The notes below the pieces were generated by a model, which was given only the letters and a program-made list of their open reading frames with translations, searched no databases and had not been told where the DNA came from. From contig JAAEZO010000001.1 in assembly GCA_018222825.1 (NCBI GenBank), positions 1 through 64,000 of the forward strand: a DNA stretch of 64,000 nucleotides, written 5' to 3'. Shown piece after piece: positions 18,752 to 29,367 of the stretch. Each line of letters starts with the position of its first letter. Within the stretch, counting starts at the first letter, position 1. The translations under genes were made by a program, and so were the position numbers. The stretch is from Gammaproteobacteria bacterium. Its GTDB lineage: Bacteria; Pseudomonadota; Gammaproteobacteria; Enterobacterales; Aeromonadaceae.

Positions 18752-20152
18752 GTGGCCGGTATCAAATTACCCGGGGTAGGCTCGGGCTTTCCGATTCAGA
18801 GCTTTGTGGATGCGACCGTTGCCGCCGAGCGGGCACCCAAGGAAAATATGCTAGCCCGCCAGGCCAGTAAGATTAACGTGCAGCTGTCTTCTTATGGCTC
18901 ACTCAAAGGGGTGCTCAGCGAGTTTCAAGACTCACTTAAAAAGTTGGGCGAAGAAGAGGCCTTTCAAAAGCGCTCTACCAGTTTCAATAACAGTGGTTTC
19001 GTCAGCGCTACCGCCGACAAAACCGCGGTAGCCGGTAGTTATACCCTAGTGGTGAAAGAGTTGGCAGAGGCCCACAAACTGGGCACTGCAGCCATTCCCA
19101 AGGCGGACGCAGAAAAAAAACTGGGTTCAGGCAGCCTGACCCTGGGAGTCGGCGACGAGTCGTTTACGGTAGCGATCGATAAAGAGAAAAGTACTTTGGC
19201 CGAGGTGGCCGAGGCAGTCAACAATGCCGAAGATAACAAGGGCGTGCGAGCCACTGTGGTCACCGACGATACCGGCTCTCGGCTGGTGTTTTTTGCCGAT
19301 AAAACCGGTACTGAAAGCCAGATTACCGTGTCGGCGATCGGTAATGCAGACGGTGAGGGTGGAGCCGATCTCGGTACCTTAGACGACGCCTTGACCACGG
19401 TGCAGGCCGCCAAAGATGCGGTAGTGACCATAGATGGTGCCACCGTTACCAGTCAGACCAATGAAATAAAAAATGCCATTCAGGGCGTGACCCTTGATCT
19501 GAAAAAAATCAACGATGCGGCAGACGGCGAAAAACCGAATACCAAGTTGACTATCGGTTACGACAAGAAAACGGTCGAGACCAACCTCAAGGATTTTGTG
19601 ACGGCCTTCAACAAGGTCATGAGTACCATCAACCAACTGACATCTTATGATGCCGAAACCGAGCGTGCCGGCCCACTGAATGGCGATAGCAGTACTCGTA
19701 GTTTAACTTCGCAAATTCGTAACATGCTGAGCGAATCGGTAGAAGGAGCTGTCGCCCCGGTCAAAAACCTGACTGATCTGGGTATTACCAGTAAAAAAGA
19801 CGGCACCATAGAGCTGGATGAAGATATTCTGAAAAAGCAGGTAGAAGACAACTTCGAGCGCATTGGCCAGTTGTTTGCGTCTGAAAAAGGGGTGTCCAAC
19901 AAGCTGGACGAAATGCTGGAAAGCTTCGTCGGTAAAGAAGGTATTTTAACCGAGCGCGATAAGTCGCTAAACGAGAAAATGGCAAAGCTTGATAAAGAAG
20001 CCGTCGACTTCAAACTTTACATGGAAAAATTTGAAGAGCGGACCTACAAGCAATTTACCAGCATGGACATCATGGTCGCGCAGCTGAACCAGCAGTTGAC
20101 CTCGGTGGTTTCCGCCTTCGAAAGCATGCCCGACTTCAGCGGTGGTAAGTAA
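18752..20152 (+). CDS. fliD: FliD filament cap protein
   Basis: GTG start; LPGVGSGFPIQSFVDATVAAERAPKE; large coiled C-terminus. Confidence 0.93.
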   Translation: MAGIKLPGVGSGFPIQSFVDATVAAERAPKENMLARQASKINVQLSSYGSLKGVLSEFQDSLKKLGEEEAFQKRSTSFNNSGFVSATADKTAVAGSYTLVVKELAEAHKLGTAAIPKADAEKKLGSGSLTLGVGDESFTVAIDKEKSTLAEVAEAVNNAEDNKGVRATVVTDDTGSRLVFFADKTGTESQITVSAIGNADGEGGADLGTLDDALTTVQAAKDAVVTIDGATVTSQTNEIKNAIQGVTLDLKKINDAADGEKPNTKLTIGYDKKTVETNLKDFVTAFNKVMSTINQLTSYDAETERAGPLNGDSSTRSLTSQIRNMLSESVEGAVAPVKNLTDLGITSKKDGTIELDEDILKKQVEDNFERIGQLFASEKGVSNKLDEMLESFVGKEGILTERDKSLNEKMAKLDKEAVDFKLYMEKFEERTYKQFTSMDIMVAQLNQQLTSVVSAFESMPDFSGGK

Positions 20153-20448
20153 TGAGCTCACTGGTGCAGTTAACCGAGCTGGATACTAGTTTGTTTGCCG
20201 AGCTGGCCAAGAAAGCCGAGTTTGACCAGGATTATTTTGCGCGTCAGTTAGCGATAAGGGCAGACTTGCTGCAGCAAGTGATTAGCGAAGGTAGTATAAG
20301 CGCTACCGAGTCGAGCGAGTTGATTGCTCGTTCGCGTCAATTGAAAGAAGCCGCCGAGCAGCTACAGAAGCAACTCGGCGAGCAGCTTAAAAAAATGAAT
20401 AAAGCCCGTCGCTCTGTGCAGGCTTATCAAACCGTTAAACGTAATTAG
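20152..20448 (+). CDS. FliT/FlaI-like small flagellar chaperone
   Basis: 98 aa, helical, between fliD and fliS as in Vibrio/Shewanella loci. Confidence 0.6.
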   Translation: MSSLVQLTELDTSLFAELAKKAEFDQDYFARQLAIRADLLQQVISEGSISATESSELIARSRQLKEAAEQLQKQLGEQLKKMNKARRSVQAYQTVKRN

Positions 20449-20468
20449 GTGTAACTTAGGAGTAACTC

Positions 20469-20864
20469 ATGCGCGGCTCAATGAAAGCCTATAAATCGGT
20501 GGCTCTGGACAGCCAGAAAACCGTAGCCAGCCCCTATAAAGTGGTGAAAATGCTGCTGGCTGGTGCCCTGGAGCGACTGGCCAAGGCACGTGTAGCCATA
20601 GAGCAGGAAAAACCGGCTCAGCGTGGCGAACTGCTGGGCGGCACCATGATGATTGTTGCCGAGCTGCGTATGGCACTGGATCATGACACCGGTGGTGATA
20701 TAGCGGCCAATCTCGATAACCTCTATGAGTTCATCATGGCCGAGCTGGTACTGGCCAATACCGAAAACAGTATTGACAAGCTGGAAGCCATCAGTGGTTT
20801 GCTGCGTGATATCAAAGAAAGTTGGGATGCTATTCCTACCGACCAGCAGCAGGTTCCTGCGTAA
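20469..20864 (+). CDS. fliS: FliS flagellin export chaperone
   Basis: ASPYKVVKMLLAGALERLAKARVAIEQ; NLDNLYEFIMAELVLANTENS. Confidence 0.95.
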   Translation: MRGSMKAYKSVALDSQKTVASPYKVVKMLLAGALERLAKARVAIEQEKPAQRGELLGGTMMIVAELRMALDHDTGGDIAANLDNLYEFIMAELVLANTENSIDKLEAISGLLRDIKESWDAIPTDQQQVPA

Positions 20865-21129
20865 GCAAACACTGCATAAGCGGCGCCGGTGTTCGGTGCC
20901 GTTAGCTCTAAACTCTCTGTTACCAAAAGCTGCCTTTCGTCTTACCCTCTGTTCCCGCCAATAATATCTTCATTGACCACCTTCTTGTTATTGTGAGCAT
21001 TAATCCCAAGTCGTTTCTTTAGTTCGGTATGAATACGGTCGTTATTAAGCGGTCAGTGTCATAAATCTGCCAGTTCCTTCGATAATTAATGCAGAATTGG
21101 TTTAAAAATAATCAGTCCGTACTGCTTAA

Positions 21130-21143
21130 TTGATCCAGATCAA
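21130..21143. promoter_or_regulatory. FNR/Anr-type palindrome upstream of flrA
   Basis: TTGATCCAGATCAA, exact TTGAT-N4-ATCAA, 174 bp upstream of the flrA ATG. Confidence 0.6.
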
Positions 21144-21316
21144 CGATCAAGTCTCCTATGCGACCTTATCTGTCGAGTTATTTTGACGCATGTGTCAGAA
21201 TTACGACTAATAGGTTCATATTGGCTCCATCATGGTGCTATGCTATGGCCGAATTCGGGATAATAATCGAGTAAATACTCAGAATAACCAATTGAAATAG
21301 AAAGGATATTTACCCC

Positions 21317-22792
21317 ATGGGCTTTAACGGCTTCGTCTTGATTATGGATCACAACCAGGAACGACGGTCAAGGCTTGAAGCCATCCTTTCCTTCATGCAG
21401 GTGAAGTGGCGCAGCGGCAGCCGGGCGGAAGATCACAGCTGGCTGCAGAGTCAGCCGCAGAATCTGACGGTACTGGTAGGTGAAACCGACGTTGCTCTGC
21501 CTCGGCTGCTGGACACTTTTCCTCATCATGCATTTATCAGCCTGCAAAATATCGACGGTCAGCTTAATCATCACCATCACGGCAACTTGTTGGGTGCGCT
21601 CAACGAGCTGACCTATGGTGAGCTGACGGCACTGCTGACTCAGGCTCAACAATGGCAGCCGGTGCGGCCGTCCAACGAGCAGGATGCCAGGCTGCAACAA
21701 TTGCTGATCGGCGACAGCGCCCCCATGCAAGAAGTGAAGAACCTGATCCGTCAGGTGGCGGGCAAGCCTGCCAATGTGCTGTTGCTGGGCGAGTCGGGCA
21801 CCGGCAAGGAAGTGATTGCGCGGGCCATTCATTTGTTGTCGTTGCAGGCAGAAGGGCCGTTCGTGCCCATCAACTGTGGTGCCATTCCGGCCGAGTTGCT
21901 CGAAAGCGAGCTGTTCGGGCACGAAAAAGGCGCCTTTACCGGTGCGGTGTCGGCGCGCAAGGGCCGCTTCGAGCTGGCCGAAGGTGGCACTCTGTTTCTG
22001 GATGAAATCGGCGACATGCCATTGCCGATGCAGGTGAAGCTGTTGCGGGTGTTACAGGAACGCACCTTTGAGCGGGTGGGGGGCACTCGCCCCATCAAAG
22101 CCAAAGTTCGGGTGATTGCCGCGACCCACCGCGACCTGGAGCAGATGATCCATGAACAGCGCTTTCGGGAAGATCTCTATTACCGCCTGAATGTGTTTCC
22201 GATAGAGGCGCCGGCCTTGCGCCAGCGGCGAGACGATATTCCCCTGTTGCTGAATGAACTTATTGGTCGTCACCGGCTTACTCATGGTGCCGAGCTGTCT
22301 TTTTCGCCGAATGCCATCGTCTCGCTGCAGTCCTGGCACTGGCCGGGCAATGTACGCGAGCTGTCCAACCTGGTAGAACGAATGTTTATTCTGTGCCCCA
22401 ACCAGCTGGTGCAGCCGGAAGATTTGCCGGCAAAGTACCGCTGCTTGAACGATGAGCAACTGGTTGCGCGGCCTTTTGACGAACTGGACGAACGAGATGC
22501 ACTGTCGTCGATATTTCAGTCCGGTAATGACCCTATCGAAGACGAAGCCGCCTTTTTCGATTTTCAGGCCACCGACGGTATAGAAGCGGAAGAGCCGGAA
22601 GTAATGCTTCCTTCACTGTCGCCTGAAGGCGTTAATCTTAAGGAAATGCTGGCCAATATCGAGATGGACATGATTGGCCAGGCACTGGAAGTCAACGAAG
22701 GCATAGTGGCACGAGCCGCCGAACATCTGGGTATGCGCCGCACTACTCTGGTCGAAAAAATGAAGAAATACGGTATTAATCGTGGGCTGTGA
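21317..22792 (+). CDS. flrA: FlrA/FleQ sigma-54-dependent flagellar master regulator
   Basis: GESGTGKEVIARAIH, ESELFGHEKGAFTGA, C-terminal HTH; upstream of flrBC. Confidence 0.95.
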   Translation: MGFNGFVLIMDHNQERRSRLEAILSFMQVKWRSGSRAEDHSWLQSQPQNLTVLVGETDVALPRLLDTFPHHAFISLQNIDGQLNHHHHGNLLGALNELTYGELTALLTQAQQWQPVRPSNEQDARLQQLLIGDSAPMQEVKNLIRQVAGKPANVLLLGESGTGKEVIARAIHLLSLQAEGPFVPINCGAIPAELLESELFGHEKGAFTGAVSARKGRFELAEGGTLFLDEIGDMPLPMQVKLLRVLQERTFERVGGTRPIKAKVRVIAATHRDLEQMIHEQRFREDLYYRLNVFPIEAPALRQRRDDIPLLLNELIGRHRLTHGAELSFSPNAIVSLQSWHWPGNVRELSNLVERMFILCPNQLVQPEDLPAKYRCLNDEQLVARPFDELDERDALSSIFQSGNDPIEDEAAFFDFQATDGIEAEEPEVMLPSLSPEGVNLKEMLANIEMDMIGQALEVNEGIVARAAEHLGMRRTTLVEKMKKYGINRGL

Positions 22793-22869
22793 AGGGTAAA
22801 AGCTTCACGCCTTCGCTCTGGCATGGTTATTGAATAATCAGCTTAATACCTCCTCAACCTTTGTCTGTT

Positions 22870-23931
22870 ATGTTCCGCGATCTCGCCCTGGTGCAACAAG
22901 CGTCGTCTGATACGCCCTTGAGTATGGAGTCACTGCTGAGCGCCATGCCCAGCGGTGTGGTCTGGCTGGACGGCCGGGGGCGGGTGCGGCTTGCCAACCC
23001 GGCGGCCCGGACCATATTGGGTGAACCCTTGCAGGGAGTGGCCTGGCCCGAGGTCATTGAGCGGGTGTTTGCGCCCCAGCCGGACGATGGCCTGCAGATA
23101 TCGCTTAAGGATGGTCGGCGCATACAGCTGGCCATCGCACATATAGAAGGCCAGCCCGGGCAGTTGATTCAGCTGACCGACATGACGCCTACCCGCACCT
23201 GGGTGGAGCAGCAAAGCCACGCCCAGCGGCTGGCGGCACTGGGACAAATTGCGGCGACGCTGGCCCATCAGATTCGCACCCCCCTGTCTGCGGCCATGTT
23301 ATATGGCGCCAATTTATCTGCGGCCAGCTTGAACGACGAACAACGGACGCAGTTTCAGCAGCGGCTGATGGCGCGGCTGAATGACATAGAGCGTCAAATA
23401 AGCGACATTTTGTTGTTTGCCCGATCCGATCAGCATTCCATCGCCGAGCAGTTGGAGCTGAGCGCGCTGGTCAGCGAATGCGCCGAGGCGGTTATGCCCC
23501 TGCTGGCGGCCGGACGCGCGACTCTTGATGCCTCTTCGACACAGCCGGTTCGAGTGCTCGGTAATGCGCATGCCCTCAAAGGCATCATTTTGAATCTGTT
23601 GGAGAATGCCACAGAAGCCGGGGCGACCCGGATCGCTCTGACGGTGGAGCCGGCACCCAATAATGAAGCCGAAATACGGGTGCAGGATAACGGCAAGGGC
23701 ATGGACACCAGCCTGCTCAATCGGATTTTTACCCCGTTTTTTACCACTCGCAGCCAGGGCACCGGTCTGGGACTGGCGGCGGTTACGGCGGTGATACGCG
23801 CCCATCAGGGCCGGGTTACGGTGCAATCGATGCCGGAGCAGGGCAGCTGTTTCAGTCTGTGGCTGCCCTTGGCTGCGGATAATAGTGCCATCGACGACAA
23901 CAGTGATAAGGAGCCTCATCATGAGTCATGA
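22870..23931 (+). CDS. flrB: FlrB sensor histidine kinase
   Basis: PAS-like domain, LAHQIRTPLSAAMLY H-box, DNGKGM, GTGLGLAAV. Confidence 0.93.
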   Translation: MFRDLALVQQASSDTPLSMESLLSAMPSGVVWLDGRGRVRLANPAARTILGEPLQGVAWPEVIERVFAPQPDDGLQISLKDGRRIQLAIAHIEGQPGQLIQLTDMTPTRTWVEQQSHAQRLAALGQIAATLAHQIRTPLSAAMLYGANLSAASLNDEQRTQFQQRLMARLNDIERQISDILLFARSDQHSIAEQLELSALVSECAEAVMPLLAAGRATLDASSTQPVRVLGNAHALKGIILNLLENATEAGATRIALTVEPAPNNEAEIRVQDNGKGMDTSLLNRIFTPFFTTRSQGTGLGLAAVTAVIRAHQGRVTVQSMPEQGSCFSLWLPLAADNSAIDDNSDKEPHHES

Positions 23932-25312
23932 CCTTCAGCCGAACCTGGTGGACATACTAATAGTGGAAGACGATGCGGGTTTGCAGCAGGCGCTGCAGGA
24001 TACCCTGCTGCTGGCGGGATTTTCTTGTGCCGTGGTCAACAGTGCCGAGGCCGCCATCGTCTGGCTGCAAGAGCGGGCGGCACGGCTGGTAATCACCGAT
24101 GTACAGATGGCCGGCATGGACGGCCTGGGGTTGCTGGACTGGATCAACCGCCGCATTCCCGGCCTGCCGGTGCTGGTGATCACCGCCTACGCTCAGGTGG
24201 CGGGGGCGGTAGCCGCCATGCGTGCGGGTGCTGTGGACTACCTGGCCAAGCCGTTTACGCCCGATGCCCTGCTGGTGGTGGTGTCGCGCCATGTGTCGCA
24301 AGCTACTGAAGAGAGCGGCGATCCTGTGGTGGGGGATGCCGGCAGCATACAGCTGCTGCAACTGGCCACCCGGGTGGCCGAGTCGGGCGCCAGCGTGATG
24401 ATCAGCGGCCCCAGCGGCACCGGCAAAGAGGTGCTGGCGCGTTTTATTCATCGTCGCTCCGAGCGGGCCGAGGGCGCCTTTGTGGCCATCAACTGTGCCG
24501 CCATTCCCGATAACATGCTGGAAGCCACTCTGTTCGGTTACGAAAAGGGTGCCTTTACCGGGGCGGTGCAGGCCAGTCCCGGCAAGTTTGAACAGGCCAA
24601 CGGCGGCACCCTGCTGCTGGATGAAATTACCGAAATGGATCTCAACCTGCAGGCCAAGTTGCTGCGGGTGTTGCAAGAGCGGGAAGTGGAGCGACTGGGC
24701 GGTCGAAAGACCATTCGGCTTGATGTGCGGGTGCTGGCCACCAGTAACCGGGATCTGCGCCAGGCGGTAGCAGAAGGCCGTTTTCGGGAAGATCTCTATT
24801 ACCGGCTTAACGTGTTTCCGTTGCACTGGCCGGCACTGATTGAGCGTCCCGGCGACATTGTTCCGCTGGCGGAATATCTGCTGCAGCGCCATGCGCGCGA
24901 GCTGGGGCGCGGCGGTCTGGTGTTGAGTGACGCGGCCAAAGCGCGACTGCAGGCCTGGCACTGGCCCGGCAATGTGCGCGAGCTGGGCAACGTGATACAG
25001 CGGGCGCTGATTCTGGCGCATGGCGAGGTCATTGAAGCGGCCGATATTCTGCTGGATGCCTCATCACCCGTATCACCCACTGTCACTCCAGCCACTATCA
25101 CGTCAGCCAGGGCTGCCTTCGGGCATGATGACGAGCCGGACAGAGATCTGGGCAAGGAGCTGGCTACCCAGGAACACCAGCTTATTCTGCAGGCCTTGCA
25201 AACCTGTGCCGGCAGCCGTCAGCAGGTGGCGGAAAAACTGGGCATCAGCCCCCGCACCCTGCGCTATAAACTGGCGCGCATGCGCGATGCCGGCATTTGC
25301 GTACCGGTGTGA
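23921..25312 (+). CDS. flrC: FlrC/FleR sigma-54 response regulator
   Basis: Receiver domain (LIVEDDAGLQQAL, ITDVQMAGMDGL), GPSGTGKEVLARFIH, LFGYEKGAFTGA, HTH. Confidence 0.95.
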   Translation: MSHDLQPNLVDILIVEDDAGLQQALQDTLLLAGFSCAVVNSAEAAIVWLQERAARLVITDVQMAGMDGLGLLDWINRRIPGLPVLVITAYAQVAGAVAAMRAGAVDYLAKPFTPDALLVVVSRHVSQATEESGDPVVGDAGSIQLLQLATRVAESGASVMISGPSGTGKEVLARFIHRRSERAEGAFVAINCAAIPDNMLEATLFGYEKGAFTGAVQASPGKFEQANGGTLLLDEITEMDLNLQAKLLRVLQEREVERLGGRKTIRLDVRVLATSNRDLRQAVAEGRFREDLYYRLNVFPLHWPALIERPGDIVPLAEYLLQRHARELGRGGLVLSDAAKARLQAWHWPGNVRELGNVIQRALILAHGEVIEAADILLDASSPVSPTVTPATITSARAAFGHDDEPDRDLGKELATQEHQLILQALQTCAGSRQQVAEKLGISPRTLRYKLARMRDAGICVPV

Positions 25313-25431
25313 CGATGTTTTTTTGGTAGAGTTTAATTTATTCGATCAAAGGGTTACGTCATTGCCCAGAAGATCCAATAAATCGGACTCTGAATGAGCA
25401 GATAGCAGCCGGCGAGCAGATAAAGATAGAC

Positions 25432-25447
25432 TGGCCCGTCGTTTGCA
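25432..25447 (+). promoter_or_regulatory. sigma-54 promoter for fliE operon
   Basis: TGGCCC-GTCGT-TTGCA. Confidence 0.8.
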
Positions 25448-25480
25448 TTATGATCTTCACGCTATTTATTTTGACAGAGG

Positions 25481-25804
25481 ATGACTGGGATGGACATTGG
25501 CGCAGCCGCACTATTAACCGACATGCAGGCCATCAAGAGCGAACTGCAACCGCTGACGCCGCCCAATAGCGTAGCCCCGCAACAGGATTTTTCTGCCCTG
25601 CTGACCCAGGCGGTCAACAACGTCAATGGTCTGCAGCAAAGCACCGGCGATCTGCGTAATCGCTTCGAGCTCGGCGACGAATCGGTCAGCCTGGAGCAGG
25701 TGATGATTTCGGCGCAAAAGTCGAGTATCGCCTTTGAAGCCACCGTTCAGGTGCGCAACAAGGTGGTCGACGCCTACAAAACCATTATGAACATGCCGGT
25801 ATGA
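25481..25804 (+). CDS. fliE: FliE hook-basal body protein
   Basis: DFSALLTQAVNNVNGLQQSTGDLRNRFELGDESVSLEQVMISAQKSSIAFEATVQVRNKVVDAYKTIMNMPV. Confidence 0.96.
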   Translation: MTGMDIGAAALLTDMQAIKSELQPLTPPNSVAPQQDFSALLTQAVNNVNGLQQSTGDLRNRFELGDESVSLEQVMISAQKSSIAFEATVQVRNKVVDAYKTIMNMPV

Positions 25805-25812
25805 GGACTTGA

Positions 25813-27522
25813 TTGGTGGCTGATAATCCGTTGGTGAATACCGACAAATCTGCACTTGCCACCGGCGAGGATAACTCACTGGAAGCTCAAGAGCAGAAAA
25901 GCACGCCTTTCGCTCTGCTGGGCAATACCGACATTCTACGTCAGATCATTATTGTGCTGGCGTTGGCGATTTGTCTGGCGTTGGCGGTGTTTATTCTGTT
26001 GTGGGGCAAAGAGCCACAAATGCGTCCGTTGGGCGTTTACAGCAATCAGGAATTGATTGAAACCCTCGACTTTCTCGATGCTCAGAAAATCGAATACACC
26101 ATCGATGGCAGTACCGTACTGGTGCGGGCCGATCAATTTTCCGACATTCAGCTTAATCTGCGCCGTTCCGGTCTGGATCAGAGTCCGCCTCAGGGTGATT
26201 CGATTCTGCTGTCCGACCCCGGCTTCGGCATTAGTCAGCGTCTGGAACGTGAACGGCTCAACCTGAGTCGCGAACGACAGCTGGCGCGAGTCATAGAGCA
26301 ATATAACAGTGTGGCCCAGGCCCAGGTGCTGCTGGCCATTCCGCGCGAAAACGTGTTTGTACGCGACAAGCGTCAGCCCAGTGCCACCGTGGTGTTGAAC
26401 CTGCGCCGGGGCGGTACATTGCGGCAGGAAGAAGTGGATGCCATCGTGGACACGGTGGCTTCGGCGGTATCGGACATGACCCCGGATCGGGTCACGGTGA
26501 CCGATCAAAACGGTCGCTTGCTCAACTCCGGCTCGCAAGATCCGCTGTCGGCGCGAACCCGTCGCGAATTCGAACTGCAGCAAAAGCAGGAAGCGGAATA
26601 TCGCCAGAAAATTGACGCCATTCTGAGTCCGGTATTGGGGTTGGGCAATTACACCGCAGAAGTGGATGTACGGCTCGACTTCACCCGCAAAGAGCAGACC
26701 GTCAAGTCGTTCAACCCGGACCTGCCGGCGGTACGCTCGGAAATGGTGATGGAAGACAACACCTCCGGCATGGGAGCCATTGGCATTCCGGGCGCACTGA
26801 CCAATCAGCCACCGGCCGAGTCGGATATTCCCGAACAGGCCGGGACTGCCCAGGAAAAACAGAGCAACGAGCGCTCCCGTCGTGAAGCCACTCGCAATTT
26901 CGAGCTGGACACCACCATCAGTCACACCCAGAGTGCGACCGGTGATGTGCGCCGGTTAACGGTGTCGGTAGCGGTAGATCACAAGACCATCAGCAAGGAG
27001 GATGGCACTCAGGAGCGGGTCGCACTGACGCCGGAAGAACTGACCCGAATTGATCGGCTGCTGCGTGGTGGCCTGGGCTTCGATGTGAGCCGAGGCGACG
27101 CCATCGAAGTGGTGTCGGTGGCGTTCAACCGGCCCCAGCTGGACGATATTGTCGGCGTGCCTTTCTACGAAACAACCTGGTTCCTGCATCTGGCCCGTAT
27201 TCTCGGCGCCGTGATTGTGCTGATAGTGCTGTTGCTGACGCTGGTGCGGCCCATGGTCAGACGCCTGCTGGGCAGCGATGAGAAAATGCCGGAAGACATG
27301 GATCTGGACGGCCAGAATGCGCTGCTGGGCAATGATAGCCTGTCGTTGCTGGCGCAGCAGGCCGAACAGGATGAAGGCATGTTTGGTCTTCGCGAAGGCC
27401 GTTTGCAACTGCCCGACCTGAACAAGGATGAAGACGTGCTGTCGGCCATTCGGGCCCTGGTGGCCAACGAGCCGGATCTGGCGGCGCAGGTAGTGAGAAA
27501 TTGGGTGAAAGCCGATGACTGA
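25813..27522 (+). CDS. fliF: FliF MS-ring protein
   Basis: Two TM segments; YSNQELIETLDFLDAQKIEYTIDG; VLLAIPRENVFVRDKRQPSATVVLNLRRG. Start may be GTG at 25816. Confidence 0.97.
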   Translation: MVADNPLVNTDKSALATGEDNSLEAQEQKSTPFALLGNTDILRQIIIVLALAICLALAVFILLWGKEPQMRPLGVYSNQELIETLDFLDAQKIEYTIDGSTVLVRADQFSDIQLNLRRSGLDQSPPQGDSILLSDPGFGISQRLERERLNLSRERQLARVIEQYNSVAQAQVLLAIPRENVFVRDKRQPSATVVLNLRRGGTLRQEEVDAIVDTVASAVSDMTPDRVTVTDQNGRLLNSGSQDPLSARTRREFELQQKQEAEYRQKIDAILSPVLGLGNYTAEVDVRLDFTRKEQTVKSFNPDLPAVRSEMVMEDNTSGMGAIGIPGALTNQPPAESDIPEQAGTAQEKQSNERSRREATRNFELDTTISHTQSATGDVRRLTVSVAVDHKTISKEDGTQERVALTPEELTRIDRLLRGGLGFDVSRGDAIEVVSVAFNRPQLDDIVGVPFYETTWFLHLARILGAVIVLIVLLLTLVRPMVRRLLGSDEKMPEDMDLDGQNALLGNDSLSLLAQQAEQDEGMFGLREGRLQLPDLNKDEDVLSAIRALVANEPDLAAQVVRNWVKADD

Positions 27523-28561
27523 TACGCAGCAACTGATGATTACCGATGAGCAGCGTCAGCTGCTCGACAATATGACCGGCACCGAAAAAGCCGCCCTGCT
27601 GATGCTGAGTTTGCGCGAAGAAGACGCGGCGCAGATATTTCGCCATCTCGATCCCAAGCAGGTACAGCGCCTGGGCATGAAAATGGCCTCGGTCGGTGAC
27701 TTCGGTCCCGAGCGGGTGGGGGCGGTGCATCGTCTCTTTATCGAGGATATTCAGCGCTTCACCAAAATCGGTGTGGGCAGTCAGGACTTTGTGCGCAACG
27801 CCCTGGTGTCTGCGCTGGGTGAAGACAAGGCCGGACGCCTGGTGGAGCAGATTTCGGTGGGTGCCGGCTCGCGCGGCCTGGACTCGCTTAAATGGATGGA
27901 TGCCCGCCAGGTGGCCAGCATCATTCATAACGAACACCCGCAAATTCAAACCATAGTGTTGTCCTATCTCGAACCGGAGCAGGCCGCCGAAATTCTGCAG
28001 CTGTTTGCCGAGCCGGTACGGCTGGATCTGGTGATGCGCATCGCCGAGCTGGAAGAGGTGCAACCGGCGGCGTTGCAAGAGCTGAACGATATCATGGAAA
28101 AACAGTTCGCCGGTCAGAGCGGCGCCAAGGCCGCCAAGATGGGTGGTCTCAAGGCGGCGGCCAACATCATGAACTATCTGGATACTTCTATCGAAGGCAC
28201 CCTGATGGACTCGATTCGCGATCAGGACGAAGAGATGAGCATGAAGATCCAGGATCTGATGTTCGTGTTCGAAAACCTGATCGATGTCGACGATCGCGGC
28301 ATACAGATGCTGCTGCGCGAGGTGAACGGCGAGCTGCTGCAGCGGGCATTGAAAGGGGCAGACGATCAGCTCAAGGACAAGTTCCTGGGCAACATGTCCA
28401 AGCGGGCCGCCGAAATGCTGCAGGACGATCTGGACGCCATGGGCCCGGTGCGGGTGAGCGATGTCGAGGTCGCCCAGAAGGAAATTCTGGCCATTGCCCG
28501 TCGTCTGGCCGACAGCGGGGAATTGATGCTGGCCAAGGGTGGCGGAGATGACTTCGTATGA
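27515..28561 (+). CDS. fliG: FliG motor switch protein
   Basis: GTEKAALLMLSLREEDAAQIFRHLDPKQVQRLG; EHPQIQTIVLSYLEPEQAAEIL. Confidence 0.97.
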   Translation: MTDTQQLMITDEQRQLLDNMTGTEKAALLMLSLREEDAAQIFRHLDPKQVQRLGMKMASVGDFGPERVGAVHRLFIEDIQRFTKIGVGSQDFVRNALVSALGEDKAGRLVEQISVGAGSRGLDSLKWMDARQVASIIHNEHPQIQTIVLSYLEPEQAAEILQLFAEPVRLDLVMRIAELEEVQPAALQELNDIMEKQFAGQSGAKAAKMGGLKAAANIMNYLDTSIEGTLMDSIRDQDEEMSMKIQDLMFVFENLIDVDDRGIQMLLREVNGELLQRALKGADDQLKDKFLGNMSKRAAEMLQDDLDAMGPVRVSDVEVAQKEILAIARRLADSGELMLAKGGGDDFV

Positions 28562-29367
28562 GTCGTCATCCTTATGCCTCGGATCACGACCGGGTACCCC
28601 GGGATAAATTCGCGGATGCCGAGCACTGGCCCTGGCCAGACATGACATCGCCTCGGCCGGAGCCAAGAGAACAGCAGGCGCTGAATATCAAGCGCCGGGT
28701 CGAGGTGGCCGAACCCGAGCCGATGACGGAGCCGGAGCCCGAACCGCTGACCGCCGAGGCGCTGGAAGCCATTCGCCAGGCTGCCTACGAAGAAGGTTTT
28801 GAACAGGGCAAGCAGGAAGGCCTGGTCGCCGGGCAGGAAGAAGGTCGCCTTACCGGGCTGCAGCAGGGCCACGAGGCCGGTCTCAAGCAAGGACTGGAGC
28901 AGGGGCTGGCTGAAGGGCAACAGCAAATCGAGCAGCAGCATCAACAATGGCAGCAACTGCTGGAACAGTTGCAGGCACCGTTGGCGCAGATAGACCAGGT
29001 GGTAGAGCAAAGTCTGGTTACCCTGGCGCAGGAGCTGGCTCGTAATCTGCTTAAAACCGAAGCCACTACCTCGCCGCAGTTATTGCTGGCCACGGTGCGT
29101 GAAGCGGTGGCGGCCTTGCCGGGGCATGAGGGAGACGTTACCTTGTTTCTGCACCCGGATGACATGGCCATTATCGAACAGCATTTCGATGAAAAAAGCC
29201 GACGCCAGCGGCGTTGGGAGCTGGTGAGCGAGCCGGATCTGGCCCGGGGTGATCTGCGGGTAAAAACCGCCATGTCCGAACTGGATGTGAGCCTGGCACT
29301 GCGCATCGACGAATTGATGGCCAACTTCATCAAGGCCAACTGGAATCGTTTCCATGACACTCTCTGA
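28558..29367 (+). CDS. fliH: FliH export ATPase regulator
   Basis: GxxxG repeat region [45 protein letters not shown]. Confidence 0.93.
   Translation: MSRHPYASDHDRVPRDKFADAEHWPWPDMTSPRPEPREQQALNIKRRVEVAEPEPMTEPEPEPLTAEALEAIRQAAYEEGFEQGKQEGLVAGQEEGRLTGLQQGHEAGLKQGLEQGLAEGQQQIEQQHQQWQQLLEQLQAPLAQIDQVVEQSLVTLAQELARNLLKTEATTSPQLLLATVREAVAALPGHEGDVTLFLHPDDMAIIEQHFDEKSRRQRRWELVSEPDLARGDLRVKTAMSELDVSLALRIDELMANFIKANWNRFHDTL

Noticed and set aside
20879-20902. CGGCGCCG-GTGTT-CGGTGCCG hairpin after fliS as a terminator
   Set aside because: Plausible stem but no U tract; not called as a feature.
22807-22835. TGGCATGGTTATTGAAT as a sigma-54 promoter for flrB
   Set aside because: The essential GC of the -12 element is missing (TTGAA); flrB probably transcribed with flrA or from another site.
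28780-28950. GxxxG/Gln-rich repeat in FliH
   Set aside because: Glycine repeats in FliH are a known family property.
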